In this document: positions 24,962 to 38,014 of the stretch, one piece after another | Layout: the number at the start of each line of letters is the position of its first letter | Position numbering within the stretch: the stretch's first letter is position 1 | Made by a program: the position numbers and the translations under genes | Notes under the pieces: model-generated | The model's database searches: none | The model's input: only the letters and a program-made list of their open reading frames with translations | Told to the model about the DNA's origin: nothing | From: Archilochus colubris | Lineage: Eukaryota; Chordata; Aves; Apodiformes; Trochilidae | Length of the DNA: 64,000 nt | Assembly: GCA_023079485.1 (NCBI GenBank) | Contig: CM041084.1 | Location: 126,849,292-126,913,291 of the forward strand | Direction: 5' to 3'

Positions 24962-25415
24962 CCAGATCAGATTGCTCAGAGCTCCACTAAACCTGTCCTT
25001 GAATGTTTGCAGGGATGGGACATCTGCTGCCTCCCTGGGCAACCTGTTTCAGTGATTCACCAACGTCATTGTAAAAAATGTCTTCCTTGTATCTAGTCTA
25101 AATCAGCACTCTTTTAGTTTAAAACCTTCATTCCTTTGCCTATTGCCAGAGGCCTTGCTAAGAAGTTTGATCTAATCTTCCTGACAGCTCCCTCTTCAGT
25201 GTTCTCTTCTTCAGTCTGAACAACCCCAGCTCTCTTATCCTGTCTTCATAGGAGAGGTTTTCCATCTCTCTGGTAAATTTTGTGGCCCTCCTCTGGATCT
25301 GCTTCAACAGGGTCCATATCTTTCTTGTGCTGAGACTCCTGTCACAGCTCTTCAGACATGGGGAAAAGTGTGGTGTTAAGTATTTGGGCTACTTCTCTCC
25401 CTTGGTTCCTCTCAG
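24872..25415 (-). mobile_element. CR1 LINE, 5'-truncated 3' fragment (copy 3, old)
   Basis: Minus-strand CR1 with its 3' end at the left (ATCATAGAACCTTAGAACAG from 24872). It is recognisable through the C-terminal ORF2 and 3' UTR region by the order of conserved stretches, for example TGTGGCCCTCCTCTGGATCT near 25280, which is the antisense of the region encoding the RATKMI-type motif. Substitutions and small indels break every frame, and the 5' boundary fades at about 25330-25415. It differs in subfamily-type positions from copies 1 and 2. Confidence 0.9.
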
Positions 25416-25499
25416 AATTGGTTTGTCTTGTATGATAATCATTATTAGTGATAACTCCCAGGCCTCGGTGCCAGAAGGATTTTAGGTGATATTGAAACC

Positions 25500-25650
25500 A
25501 ACTGAGCATTAAATACCTACATGAAATACAGCTCCTGGCTTTAGTGCTTATGATCCCTGGTCTCCAAGGGACTTACAAGTTAGGTAAGCATTATTATTCA
25601 CAATTTGAAGGTTGAAGAGGAGGAGTAGTACAGATGAAATTCTTTCAGAG
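25500..25650. repeat. possible MIR/L2-like ancient repeat relic
   Basis: TCTCCAAGGGACTTACAAGT (25561-25580) followed shortly by GTAAGCATTATTATTCACAA (25583-25602) resembles the order seen in MIR/L2-related amniote repeats: a 'CAAGGAGCTTACA' stretch followed by a 'TTATTATCCCCATTTTACA' stretch. This is recognition by eye from family knowledge. Divergence is high and the boundaries are unclear. Confidence 0.3.
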
Positions 25651-26079
25651 GTAGGACAAAGCCCTATACAAAATGCTATATATTAGATAACACTCTTATT
25701 GTTTTGTTTACCATGCTTCATCTTTTCCAAAAACTTTCTTCTAAAAGATACCCCATTATCCTTGCATGTCAGATGTCTCTGCTAATAGATCCCTGGATTT
25801 TTCTCTTCTGTGGCTAACCCTGAAATCAGAACTGCTTCATGAAGGTGAGGGCTAGGAGAGGGAAAAATGAAGCATTTCCTTAGGAATCCTGGGTACAGCA
25901 CACAAGCCAGGATTCTGGGAAAGCAGCCTCAGTGTTTTGATATCATACAGTTGATGCCTACAAACTCAAACCAAATTACTTAAATAAATTTCATGGACTC
26001 TGCCAGGAAGTTCTCTAGATACAGTAATGGAACATGGAAAAATCAATATTTATTATAATTTTAACTGAAAAATTAAAAA

Positions 26080-26500
26080 GATTTGCCATAAAATACAAAT
26101 GCTCTGCAACATTTTGCACGTTCAGAGCATGTCCTCTAGGGTGCTATTAACGTAGTTTGTCAAGTGAATGATGCATTGTTTATGCAACTGTAGAGATGTA
26201 GCCAAATCTTTTCTCTCTCCCTCTTTCCCTTCTCTCAAGTGGGAGCAGCAGGTAGCAGGAGCCAATGGATCATTTTTAAGCCTCTGAGGTGAAGAATTTA
26301 TATTTTCAGAAGTAATCGACTAATTGGTTATGCAGACCATCTCCCAGCTGTGTCCCAGTGCCTAAGTGCAGGGAAATCCAAGCTCTCAGGTCTGGAAAGG
26401 GTAATGCAATAAAAACCTGTTATCATGTAGTAATTGAGGTCTAAGGTTTACAGCAGTGTCATAAACATGATGCATTCAAATGCAAAAGGCCAGAGTGACT
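26080..26500. promoter_or_regulatory. candidate conserved regulatory block
   Basis: Seen: TAATCGACTAATTGG (26313-26327) contains two homeodomain-type cores and a CpG. Other isolated CpGs lie near 26119 and 26151, and a TGTTTATGC motif lies near 26178. No simple repeat or frame is present. Inference: possibly an enhancer-like conserved element, judged by texture only. Confidence 0.25.
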
Positions 26501-26509
26501 CAGGCTTGG

Positions 26510-29500
26510 GCAGGAGTATCAGAAGTTTATTAGTACTCTATGCTGGGTGAACTTGCTCATTCAATGCTTACTGAATTGGGAAAGGCTTAAATGATGCTTT
26601 TAAATAACTTTTCATACTTTATTTTCTTTTAGTGGACATGTTTACTGCTGTAGCTTTCTGGATTTCATCTGACACTTGTTTTCTGTGGAGCGCGACAAAG
26701 TTTTCCATGAATTTTCAACTTTCTTTATCACATGAAAACCATGAATCCAACCTGGAGCAGGCATAACATAGGACTGTTCAAACACATGGCACTAAAGACA
26801 GGTTTTCCATATTTCCCTTTAAAATCTTAAAGGTCTGGATTCAGTCATGTTATTGATGACCTACTGATAGAAATGATCCTAAGGTGTCTTGAGGTAATTC
26901 TGATCAGAAACTAACCTTGTTTTGATGTTGTAAGCATTAAGAAATTACTTCATTATCATTCACAGAAATGCATAAAAGGGCAACTATGATCTTCCAAAAC
27001 TTCAGACATCCAAGATTTTATGTCAACAACACCTGGATAAATCCTGAAAAATTTCAGATTGACTCTGGTACTACTGTGAGTTGATTAGGCAAAATGCCAT
27101 AACACCTGGGTACTTCAAAAAGCTTGCCTATAAAACTCAAAGTATAGCATTTTTTTCTGTGATAAAACCAGAGATATTAGCTTATGCCTTCTGGTGTTCC
27201 AAGATAAAACTGAGCAATTACACGGGGGAGATTTTTCAAAATGTTTTGAGAGAAACTACAAACAAAGCTCACGTTTTTTCATGTACTGTAGTCCACTCTG
27301 CAAATTTGCAGTGAATAATAGATTTGTGACAACCAGGTGAAAATCTGACTCCAACTAGTTCTTCTAGAGATGTTGCATAGTGAAGCTCTCTCTCTCTGAC
27401 TCTTGCACAGTTTATAGTTCAATTTTGGAATAATTTAATCTGCCCAGAATCTGATTACTGTTATAAAGATTTGAATCAGTCATTGCTTTCAGGAGTTACT
27501 TTTGAGTCACTATAGCATGCAGGAAGAAAATAAATAAGATTCATATTTTAACTTTACCCACTATTGTGTTCTGCTGTTAAGGAAGGAAGGAAATTGTTAT
27601 ATTTCTTTAAGCCTTTGTTCAGTGAATTGAATGCTACATACCACTAACGTCCTAAAGATAGTATTTTGATTTGTTCAAAAAGAGGTGCTTGTATCACCTA
27701 AAAGGTGTTTAAAGGATTGTACAGCATCACCTATCAAGCCAAGGAATATATGTGAGCTGGTGTGAACAGGATGAGACATATGATGTGAATTTCCATAACA
27801 GTAGCAATATCTTCATCATTAAATATTATGCTCAATAGTACCTTTAAATAGAGTCTCTCTGCTGTTCATAACACACACCTTACATTTTTTGTATTTATAC
27901 CCACCTGTAGCCTCTTACATCTCATATCTTGAAACACATTTTGTCCAGTTGATGATCTGATTTGCAGGAAGAACAAGAAAGGATCAAGATTCATAGAATA
28001 CGAGAACCAGTGGAGAAATGCCTCCAAATAGCAAATGTTCAGGGAGCTTCTGAGAAAGAGGGCCTGTGTCTTCACCTGAATGGGAACCCAAGAATGGGAG
28101 CTCTAAGACTCTGTCTACCCACTCTTTTCAATAAAATAAAATAGAAATATAAAGAGTAGACTGCTTTTCAATCTTTAAAAACTTTTTTACTTTCCTGTTT
28201 TTCTTTATCTGTTGGGGTCTAGCTATTTTCTTCAATCCTAAATCTTTTGAAATTATTTTTTGCTCTTCTTACACTTTCTTTCAAAAGGAGACACCACTGG
28301 GAAAACTGTATGCCTTCTGCTTAAAGTCTAGTAGCAGAGGATTACTATCTACTACTTTGATAGGGAGCCTGAAACTTCAAAACCCAGGAGATCAAGCATT
28401 TTTCTGCTAGCAGTTTGCTCTGCTCTGAAACCAGTGCTCAAAACCAGCTGAAAGACTCCCCATCACCAGGATATGCTGTAGATTGCCAAGTGATTTAGTT
28501 CTGAATAGAGAAAGGACAGGGTAAAGCATGTAGGCACACAGAGGAGAGGACTTTTTGCACATGGAAGATGAGGTGATAGGGTTGTCTTTCTCTGGTCCCA
28601 GCTCACTTCTTTAGTCTCCCTCCCTCTGTCTGGTATCTCATGGAGAATAACATAGAGGAAAGACAACTTTCATTTCAATTGTGGAACAAAATGGAGCACA
28701 GGATTTGGATTGAATGGGTTTTTTTGAGGTTCTTTGATGATGTTGTTTCTGCCCCAGTTAAGTTAAGCACCATGTTCTGTTGGAGCCAGTCCAGCTTTTT
28801 GTTTAGAGTAAGATCTTTCTGCTACAGAGAGACAAAACTATTCTGGTTAAAGGGAAGAGGTGGAGAAAAGGCATTAGTGAATAAATGGACTAGAGGAAGT
28901 AGAATCTAAAGCAGAAGGAGAAATTTTCTTGTCTGGATGAACAGTGTAACCATTTTCATAATTAATCATGTGATTTTCCTTCCTTGACAATTTAATGTTT
29001 ATTTAACACAAAGCACTGGTAATATTTCAGTTATTTGATTCAATCTTCAGCTCATATCCATGCCATAACAAAACATCATTTATGTTTTGACTGATACTTA
29101 CAGAGAATCATCCTCTATTTAATGGCGAAGAAAACTTGAAATTGGAGCTATAGATATCTACATTAGGTAAAGGATGGTATACAGACAAATACAGATCACT
29201 ACTGTCTAAGATTGCTGGTGCAACCTTTTGTCAGCTTCTGAACACTTAGAACTTATGCTGATTCTATGAGTTAATAATACAGGGATAAAGAGCAAGAGAG
29301 AAAGCAATGATGTGACAGTTGAGATCAACACAAATCAAGTGTCTGATAGCCACTTTCAGCCTTTCAGCTGGGCAGATGCCAGATTTTTTTGCTGAGATTT
29401 TAGCAAGGTTTAGCAAACAGACTGTTTATGCTCAACACCTATTACTATCTCAGCCTTTGTACATGCTGTTTGTTACTAGAAGACAGGCAGGCATGAGGAA

Positions 29501-32500
29501 ATTGGTTTCTCAAAAATATATTTTCTGTCTTCACCGTAAGCCAAAATTTCTAGGTCTTTCTCTTCTATGTGGGACAGTGAAATAACAGCATTAATTGTGT
29601 GTTACATGTTGTTGTAGTGTGACTTTTTTATAGGTATCATTTGTGTCATGAAGGATTGTCTCTTTAAGAAATATTATCAAAGGCAAGGAGAAAGGATATG
29701 AAAAATATGTTTTACTTAACTAGCTTTTTAAAGCTATAAGTTACCCAGAATTCTCACCCTTACATTAACTTGAATCGAAGTTAAATGTGTTGTGGTCCTT
29801 CATGGAAGAATGTAAAAGGAAAAAAACCCCAAACAAACAAAAAAATTAGCCTTGAAACCTTATTTATTTTCTCTTCCTTAGCAAGGCATAAAGAGCAGAG
29901 TTTGCACTTTTCCTGCAGCAGACTGGTCTCCAAGATCAGCCTGCTGTTTTGCAATACTGGACTCTATCCAGTACAATGAAAACAGGGAGTATATTTGTCT
30001 TTTTTGTTTGTTTTGGTTTTCTACTTGAATACAGTTGTTAGTGTCTTTTATTAGACTTAATTCTGTTATTCGTTCACAGTTCTGGCTCTAGACCTAATTA
30101 CCACTTCTGGAAAACTACTACTACACATACTGCGCATCACGCTGTTCAGACCCTGTGTTCCCTGTTCATTTAAAATTTCCAAATATTTCAGTCTCTGCCT
30201 AATTCAGACCACAATGAAACAGCAGTAGCCCCTCCTCCTGCCTTTAACTTCACACAAATAATAAGACCAGCCCCTAAATTTCTCCTGTGAACAAGGAACT
30301 CATTGGATATCTACATCTGTTTCCTGAAGTACAATTCTGGCCTGTACATCAAAGATGTCACTACACAAATTATTCAATTTAGATGAGCTAAAAAGTGTAA
30401 AATGTTTTTGACATGCTACAGCAAAAATTGGCAGACTGTGGAATTATTCTAGAGGGATCATACTGCTTTAGAAGAGTAAGAAATTTCCCAAACACCTCCC
30501 TGAATATAGCACTTATTTGGAAATAATCTCACTTTAAACTCTGAAATTAAATGGTAAAATTTGACATCAGATAAGAAGTTACTTTAGCTACAGCAGCCAT
30601 GAAAGAACAGAGGCAGGTGTAGCAGGAAGAGAAGTACCAATAAAGATGGGTGGCTTTGGAGGAGGAGAAGGGAACAGCTCTGTTCACCAAAAATACTGCT
30701 TCAGCAGTGCCAAAATTATTCACTAAATTGGCAAAAAGTTTCTGTTAAAAAGTTCAGTCATGTTAACATTTTTTTTCAGCACTTTCAAACATTATTAGAG
30801 AGAGTGATTGTGAGACAAGTCCACAAAAGCCTGAAGAGACTCTAATGTGCTTTCCAAAATGATTGTTTGCATCATATCCTCTTACCCCTGAGAGTAAGAA
30901 TCACCTCTGAAAGTCATATCTCAGTTCATGGTTACTCCCTTTCTTAGCCTCCAATTCTATGATTATTTCTTTATTATGCAGTTGCTTAAACCATCTTATA
31001 AGACAGTCTTATAATTAGCCATTGGTGCATTTGATGTGGTAACTCATTCCTACTTCTTGCTTGATGCATAGAAGGCTTTAATACCGCACAGGCTGATGGC
31101 TTCAGTAGCCACCTTAACCACTGGGTGAAATATTAAAAGTCTGATTCATCCCAGGTGATTTTTAAACAGCTCACTTTAGTTAGCCATCAACATTAGTGCT
31201 TCTGGTTTAGGTACAAGCACACACACTGTGCTCCCATGAGGTGTTCAGTCTCTCATCGTAGCCAATGGAGATCCCTCCAGTGCAGTCAGTAGAATCCAGA
31301 GTAGTAATTCAGCTCATCTGAGTTTCTGACTAGTTGTCTGAGCATTTCTCTAGGACCTCTCGATGATGATGACTAGATATCTCTGGAGCCTAATGGGACT
31401 TTACACCCCTAGGGAATGAAATGTGAGAGAAAGTCTAACCTATTCTCCAGTGGAAATCGGCTTCACAGCTTGGCATCTGCTATAGACATGCAAATTCTTT
31501 CCTTCAATCCATTAATTAAAATATTAACAGTACAGCTTACAGCAACATTTGACAACAGTCAAACAGCGACAGTCTGACATTGATTTCAAAAAAAGGAAAA
31601 TTATATTTTGTACCTGTGTTGCCTGTTGTTGTACCTAAAGATTCTAGTCAAAGCATTTGTGCTTTTAGCCTTTTTTACTGATAGAAAAATTTCTCTTTGC
31701 CTCTTTATGATTTAGTGTATTTAAAATATTCTCTCTCCTCACCTTTCTGATGTCAAGTCAAAGATTCCTGCAGGAATGTACTTTTTCTATCAGCTCTGGC
31801 ACTGAGATTCCAGTGAGATGTGTACGTGACCACCTGGTGCTGATATCAAATATGGATACTGTAGTGGCTGTATCTACATAGCTATTAGGAAAAAAAACTA
31901 AAAAAACCCCAAACAACCCTAAAAGAAAAAACCACACAAAATAACAGCCCAAATACCTCAAACTCAGTAGATATATTTGTGCAACCCGTCTATATTTTTG
32001 CCAATAAAACTCTTCAGGGTAGTGTAGACAAGTCCTTCATTTGTACATTGATGAAGTGATTGTCTTTTGCACCACACTCACCTTGGAGTTCATTTTTAGG
32101 AACTCTCTTTGCCATTCCTGTGGCAGACACACATGAAAGAGCAGACACAGTCAATGATGCTTTCAGTCTATTCCACCCCAACATCAAACATCTCTGTCAC
32201 AGTGACACTAGGATCCTAGTTGAGTACTCATTAAAAAATAGAAAATCAACTGAGCATTGTGTTACTGCAATACAGATTACAGAGCCTTTGGCTGTCAAGT
32301 TTCTTGTAAATGCTAATCAACTCCAGCCTTTTTAGTTCTTCATCCTGGACATTTTGTAGCCGTGTGCCTGTATATAGCTTCTGTGCTTTGGGCTGAAACA
32401 CAAACAGCCACCTTTTTATAGGTCTGTTGTTAAAACTCTAATATTATGAGATTCATCAAACTAAGTAACACTGCTAATCCTATAAGAGTCTCTTCTTACC

Positions 32501-35390
32501 CAATGAATGATTTATAACAAAAGAATAGTCTTCTTTATTAAAAGGTTCTCATGCTCTAGAGGCTCTCGTGCTCCAACAGATAAGAGCTGCCACTGTTGCA
32601 TTAGAAAAAATATGCTTTTCACTGGGACAAAAGGAACTAGGAAAAGTGCATCAGTCATTTGTTTTCCATGATTTTCTTTCTTTTCTCTTCTCTAGAGGAT
32701 AGTTTACACAAAGCCATGTTCATAGTTTTACCAGTAAAGTTTTTGATTTTGAGTAATAAATAATTGCTTCACTATGCAACTCAGCACAGTTTCTCAGGCA
32801 ATTTCTGTCATTGTATTAGCATTTATCACTCATTGCTTTGGAAGATATTATGGCTATGTTAAATTATAAAACATAGTGGGACACATTTTCAGCACTATCT
32901 GATGACCTGATTTTGTTAACTTGATGCCCAAATCTTATGTATCTCATTACTACCTAATATTTTCAGCAACAAAACCTCAGGTATTTCTTACTGCAAATTG
33001 AATAGTCATAGCTGCAAAATTCAAAGTGTGGGCACACCATTGCATGTTTTGTCTGGAGAAACATGATGGTGATTAATAATTGTATGTGGAAATGTTCAGT
33101 ACATGAAAATTGTGGGGTGGGTGAAGTCTGGAGAAACATTCATTTTAAGATATTAATACAGAGACAGCATAGGACTTATTTTATATCTATTTATTTTAAT
33201 ATAGTCTAGACCACAAATTTTTCTACAAAAATTCTGAACTTACTGTGAGAAATTTTCCTCAGTTTGTTCTCATGAAGAGACCCCTACACTGTCTGTGAAA
33301 ATAGTCTACCAGTTGTTATCAGTTGCTATCAGTTGTTAACAGTCTATCAGCTGATGAACCCTATGCTGCAACACAGCTAACTACAAGCAGCTGCAAAAAA
33401 TGGTCTCAGTCCTGCAAAACATTTTGGCATATGCTAAACTTTGTTGGGGTGAGTGTTCGTATTAAAGTCACTGGGATTTTCCATATACCTGGAATAAAGT
33501 TCATGCTTTAGTGTTGGGGGCCTTTCACATACACTTGCTCTTACTCTCACATTGGTATTGATTATATATCCCTGAACATGCCAGTGGCAAACTTAAGCAA
33601 TTAGTTTCTGCAGTAAAATACAATTAATGGAACCTGAAGTCCTTAGAAATCTGTTAACAAATGATGAGGATATATATACCATTTTCCAGGAAATAAAATA
33701 AAAAAAAAGTATTGGTGAAGTCATTTATTTATGATCTTTTAAGTATGTAATCATAACATAGTCTCATGAAATAGATTCTTTATGATGATGGATGGTTTCA
33801 TCAGCAGTCTTCCAAACTGCATAGTACAGTTATACATGGATTTGTGCTTCTTATTATTATGTAGCAAAATGTATACAATAAATAATAATTGGGATGACAC
33901 ACAGTAGGTACAATTCAGAAGTGCTTCCCACGTGTGATCGTAAAGATTGTCACTTAGCAGGAAGACCACTCTGACATTTATCAGATGCTTGCCCTGGAAA
34001 ACGTGTAGGACTGTGCATCTCTAACTGTATTCTGCATTATAATGCTAAGGTAATATTCACTCTGTTATTCCTTCTTGCTACACATAGAAGTGTCACAGCA
34101 TAATTGGGGGAAATTCCACTTTTAACAATGCTTGGGGTTTTTTTTAGCTAATAACCATGAAAACTGTCAAGAGAACATACTGCCTCCTCACAGCCACCTT
34201 TCCCACCTTGTGCTTCAGCACCGATTATGGGACCAGGATGTGTGTGGGGGAGGAAGGGAGCCTGTTCATCCTCAGTCTAACTCAGTTATTCTCCCTCTGT
34301 TGAGACTCATATGAGGGTGTTTTATTCATTTCTCATTATGTTCTATCATACCTGTCAAGTGGCTGTCACAGAAATCCATGTCACATTTTCTAGTGGAGTC
34401 TTCCCTCTCAAGGGACTCAGGCTTCAGGGCAGAAAGAAAAAGACCTGGGAAGAGGAGGGTCTTGGGAGACTGAAAGTGGAATTAAGGAATAAGGATCTTG
34501 GAATGCAGGAGACTTTCCTGGGAAGAGAAAGGCAACTTGGAAAAACTGAGATGCAATGCACAAGTGGGCTTATAAAACAAAAGGATAATCATTCAGTACT
34601 GGCCCATCATGCATTATTTACCTTTGATTTTTCTCCTGTTCATTCAATACTGCTCACACTTTCAAACAAAGAAGTCCAGCCTCCACCTCATAGACATCAC
34701 AATAGTGACAGTTAAGTATAACATAAAGGTACATGAATAAGACAAAAAGTGTACATTAACAGATGTCTCTTGCATACAATTACAGGAGGAATTTTTTTGG
34801 GAGATAATTGTTTTGGAAAAGCCTACCCAGTGCTCATCATTACTGCATTGGGTGCTGTGCATCAGGATGCACTCAGCAGGTTTTATGTATTTTACTTCTA
34901 GATGCTTTGATAAAAGTGGGAGTTCAGATAGCACAAAAAAGTAATTCCAAAATGGGCATCTCTTGAGCTGCACATTTTCTCTGTGACTGACAGTACAATT
35001 GGGAGTCATTTGCTGTACAAAAGAAAAGTGCAAGGAGTTCTTTTTCTGGCTAAGCTCACAGCATCATTATTATGTGCAGTGGTGTTTATACACAAGACCC
35101 AAAGTGCCGAAGTGCACGGAAACAGACTTGAAGTGCTGCTCCTCAGAATCTGCAGTAATCACATTCTGTGAAAGTCAGAGATTAAGGGAGTCATCTGAAC
35201 AATCAGCAGTGCATCTGTTTCACATATTATATACAGTTTGAAGTATCCCTCATTTTTTTTCTGTAAAACTAACATCAGTGTTTACCTATAAACAGACACA
35301 GAAGTCACTGCTGACTATACTCTGTTCTGTATACAATGCTATTATATAAAGAGCTCAAGCAGCACGTCTGCCTGCCTAGATGTGTGTGTT
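26510..35390. other. noncoding, mostly featureless
   Basis: Nearly 9 kb with no identified gene or transposon. Frames are at most 134 codons (34311-34715, plus) without known motifs. Minor features are an AT microsatellite-like patch near 33670 and the 10-bp tandem repeat at 33310. AATAAA-type signals occur (for example 28129-28139), as expected by chance in AT-rich DNA. Confidence 0.55.
33310..33343 (+). repeat. 10-bp tandem repeat, ~3.4 copies
   Basis: CAGTTGTTAT (33310-33319), CAGTTGCTAT (33320-33329), CAGTTGTTAA (33330-33339) and a partial CAGT form a short, nearly perfect decamer array. Confidence 0.85.
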
Positions 35391-35399
35391 CTCCTTCTC

Positions 35400-36010
35400 C
35401 AGCTGCCAACAACCTAAATTATTCAGCAAGCCCTGATCATGCCAAGTTTTTAGTCAACAATGGAGATCCTGCCAAAGAACTAATAATGTTTAAAAAAAAA
35501 AAAAAGCAATGTTTGTGACAATTAACAGAGCCTGCAGCCTGCGAAGAGAGTTGGACTCATTTGTAAAGGAAAATTTAAATGATATGCTTCATTATAAATG
35601 GTCCCATGCAACACATTGCTAATCAACCAGAGCAGCTTCTTTTTTTCTCCTCCTTTCCTATCTGATCAACCAGGCAGAATGAGCCAAAGTTCTTGGCCAC
35701 TGCTTGCTATAGCTATAAATGTGGTGTGGTTATCTATCACTATCATAATCGGCTCAGATCAAACTGAATAATTAGCACTAAAGTGGATGAATAGAGCCCC
35801 AGCCTCTTATCTTGTCTATTAATAATAAGTATAAATTCACAGCCAAGTCAAGAGGTATGTTACTATACCCCTGAGAGTCTGTTTGGGTAAAACCCCATGC
35901 GATCCTACCACTCTATGCAGTGCAGATGGGACAGTGTGTGCCTGCAATGCTGAGCTGCCAGCTGCCAGCCCCTGCCAATGCCACAGCTCCAAGTGGGAGA
36001 GGAAGAGAAG
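35400..36010. promoter_or_regulatory. candidate conserved regulatory block
   Basis: Seen: repeat-free sequence with TAATTAG (35769-35775), CTTATC GATA-type sites near 35807, an AAATTTAAATGATATGC stretch near 35571 and TGATCAACCAG near 35663, over about 450 bp of even complexity. An A13 run (35492-35504) lies near the left end. No plausible frame is present. Inference: of the candidate blocks this one most resembles the long conserved enhancers found in vertebrate gene deserts, but conservation has not been tested. Confidence 0.3.
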
Positions 36011-36176
36011 ATAAACAAACCATGCACAAACATGAGACCCATTTGTAGGGACTTTGTCCCCCCCCGTCTTCCTTACTCACACCCCTTCAATTAATAGTAA
36101 TTGCTTTTCATACTATAGAGCCCTGAAGAACAAGCAACAAGCAGCTAAGAATAACTGGTGTTTATTACTCAAGCTC

Positions 36177-36200
36177 ACTATGAAATTCACTATGAAATTC
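36177..36200 (+). repeat. 12-bp perfect tandem duplication
   Basis: ACTATGAAATTC occurs twice in direct succession (36177-36188 and 36189-36200). Confidence 0.9.
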
Positions 36201-36204
36201 AAGT

Positions 36205-37285
36205 CATTCTTTATAGTGGTACTGTGATGACTAAAAATTGCTAAAATCTTAAGAATCACATTCAGAAAAAAACCTCTTTTCATGTTTAGACCCTGGTATG
36301 TACCTGTTAGTTATTGTGCAGTGTCCAATGCAATAAATATCATTGCAGTTTGTACTGCATTACCATATTACTCTTATTTTAGGATCTCTAAGAGTTTTAA
36401 GCCACCTTTATCTAAGTAATGTCAAATCAATTTTGCTTATTTTAATGATTAGAGAAGTTAACTCAAAGGAAGGTCTCAAGTTTTCTAAGACAATTAAGTG
36501 CTTTTACTCACTGTTTGGGAAATGCTTGCTGCAACTCAAGTGCAGTTTGCTACTGACATTCACTTTCATTTTATTGACAAAGATACCTGTAAAGTGGATT
36601 GCTATAAACAGCCTGATTATTCAGTTCACATCAATCACAGAAACAGTGTTTTATTTCTCTGAGATAACTGAACACTTTTTTGGAATAGTTTCTCTCTATG
36701 GTTTGTGTCTGAGCCTGGATGAACCTAATCCAGGTGATTTCTAATTGGATCCCTTTTTTACTTTCCAGAGGCTCAAGCTGTGCTTTCCCTTGTGATGTTT
36801 TCCATTAACACTTAGGTTATGAAAAGAGGTTTATATTGCTCCATTACTAGAATTGGCTAAAACAGGGAACTGAGGAAGGAAAGATTACACGTCTTCCCCC
36901 TGTGCAAAGGCTGGTGTTGGACCTAGTAGTGCTGCCTGGTGAGGAAAGAAAGAAGGTTTTTTACCTTTTCTTAGAAGCAGATGAAGGCTGCCTGTTGTTG
37001 GGATCAAGGACAGAGCAGCAGGAGGAAAGAAGCCTGGATTCACAAGAGAGCATTAGCATTATTCTGCTACTGTGTAAAATGGGATTAAACACTGCTTAGG
37101 ATTTTTTTTGTTTGTTTGCTTGTTTACTAATTTTTTTTTAGTTAGGTATTAAACACTTAGTAATGAAATTATTTTTTACTATTAACCCAAACACCAGACT
37201 CATGTAGGGGACGTGAAAACCTTCATTTAACTATAGCAAATGGACCACAGAGGTCCTTATAGACTTTGACATTTACCTAAAAAGC
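36205..37285. other. noncoding, nothing recognised
   Basis: AT-rich sequence. A 133-codon plus-strand frame (36343-36744) is hydrophobic and without family features, so it is probably chance. T/G-rich runs occur at 37109-37141. Confidence 0.5.
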
Positions 37286-37289
37286 ACCA

Positions 37290-37530
37290 AAGCCAGCCAC
37301 AATAGCTTCAGAGGAGTAATTCTTGATGGGATCACATCCAGGCCATATTTGGGCAGGTGTCTGAATATATTTGGCTGCAAAAATAGTCAGAAAATTGCCA
37401 GAGCAGTTTGTAATTACAAGTCCTTAACAAAACCGTTTAGGTCCAGCTCTGTCCTGACTCAGCCTCAGATAAATCAATTGAAAAACTGACTGGCTTCAGA
37501 TAATGCCAGACCAAGCCATGTTTATAGCTA
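37290..37530. promoter_or_regulatory. candidate conserved regulatory block
   Basis: Seen: TAATTAC (37411-37417), a GGAGTAATTC stretch near 37314 and TCAATTGA near 37475 in repeat-free sequence, bounded on the right by a T15 run (37548-37562). Inference: possible homeodomain-responsive element. Weak evidence. Confidence 0.2.
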
Positions 37531-37957
37531 GATAAAAATTCTAATACTTTTTTTTTTTTTTTAATATCAAAATGACATTATTGCACACTGCTATTTCTTC
37601 ATGGACACCTGGGAAACAGTTGTAACTTTGAAGTGGTGGAGCCAAGTTCCAAAGGTTGCTAGAAGAGGGTCAAGAATAGTAAATACGTAGTTTGACATAC
37701 TTTTCATGTGTGATAAAAGCTGTGTGTCACCCACACAAATGTCTTCCAGTAAATATATTTTCCCTTAGGAAATGCCAAGGTGACTGAGATGTAAAGTCAG
37801 GACTTGTGGAAGGCTGAGCCACAAACCGTGACACTCCACCTCTCAGGGCTGACAGCAGGATTAAGCTGAAATGATCCCATTTTCAGTTTGTTGTTTTTTT
37901 AAACCACCTTCTTTTCTGCCTCTATAATCCAAAATCAAATGCTTAGTAAAGGAAAAC

Positions 37958-38014
37958 AAATTAGGATTTACATATATACTTTCAAATCAAATCAGGATTT
38001 ACGTGTATACTTTC
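37958..38014 (+). repeat. 31-bp-period imperfect duplication
   Basis: A segment carrying AGGATTTACATATATACTTT and a second carrying AGGATTTACGTGTATACTTT are spaced 31 bp apart. The copies differ at two or three positions. Confidence 0.85.

Noticed and set aside
34311..34715. 134-codon plus-strand frame
   Set aside because: No recognisable domain, no splice or promoter context; length compatible with chance.
36343..36744. 133-codon hydrophobic plus-strand frame
   Set aside because: Composition follows T-rich DNA; no family features, no coding context.
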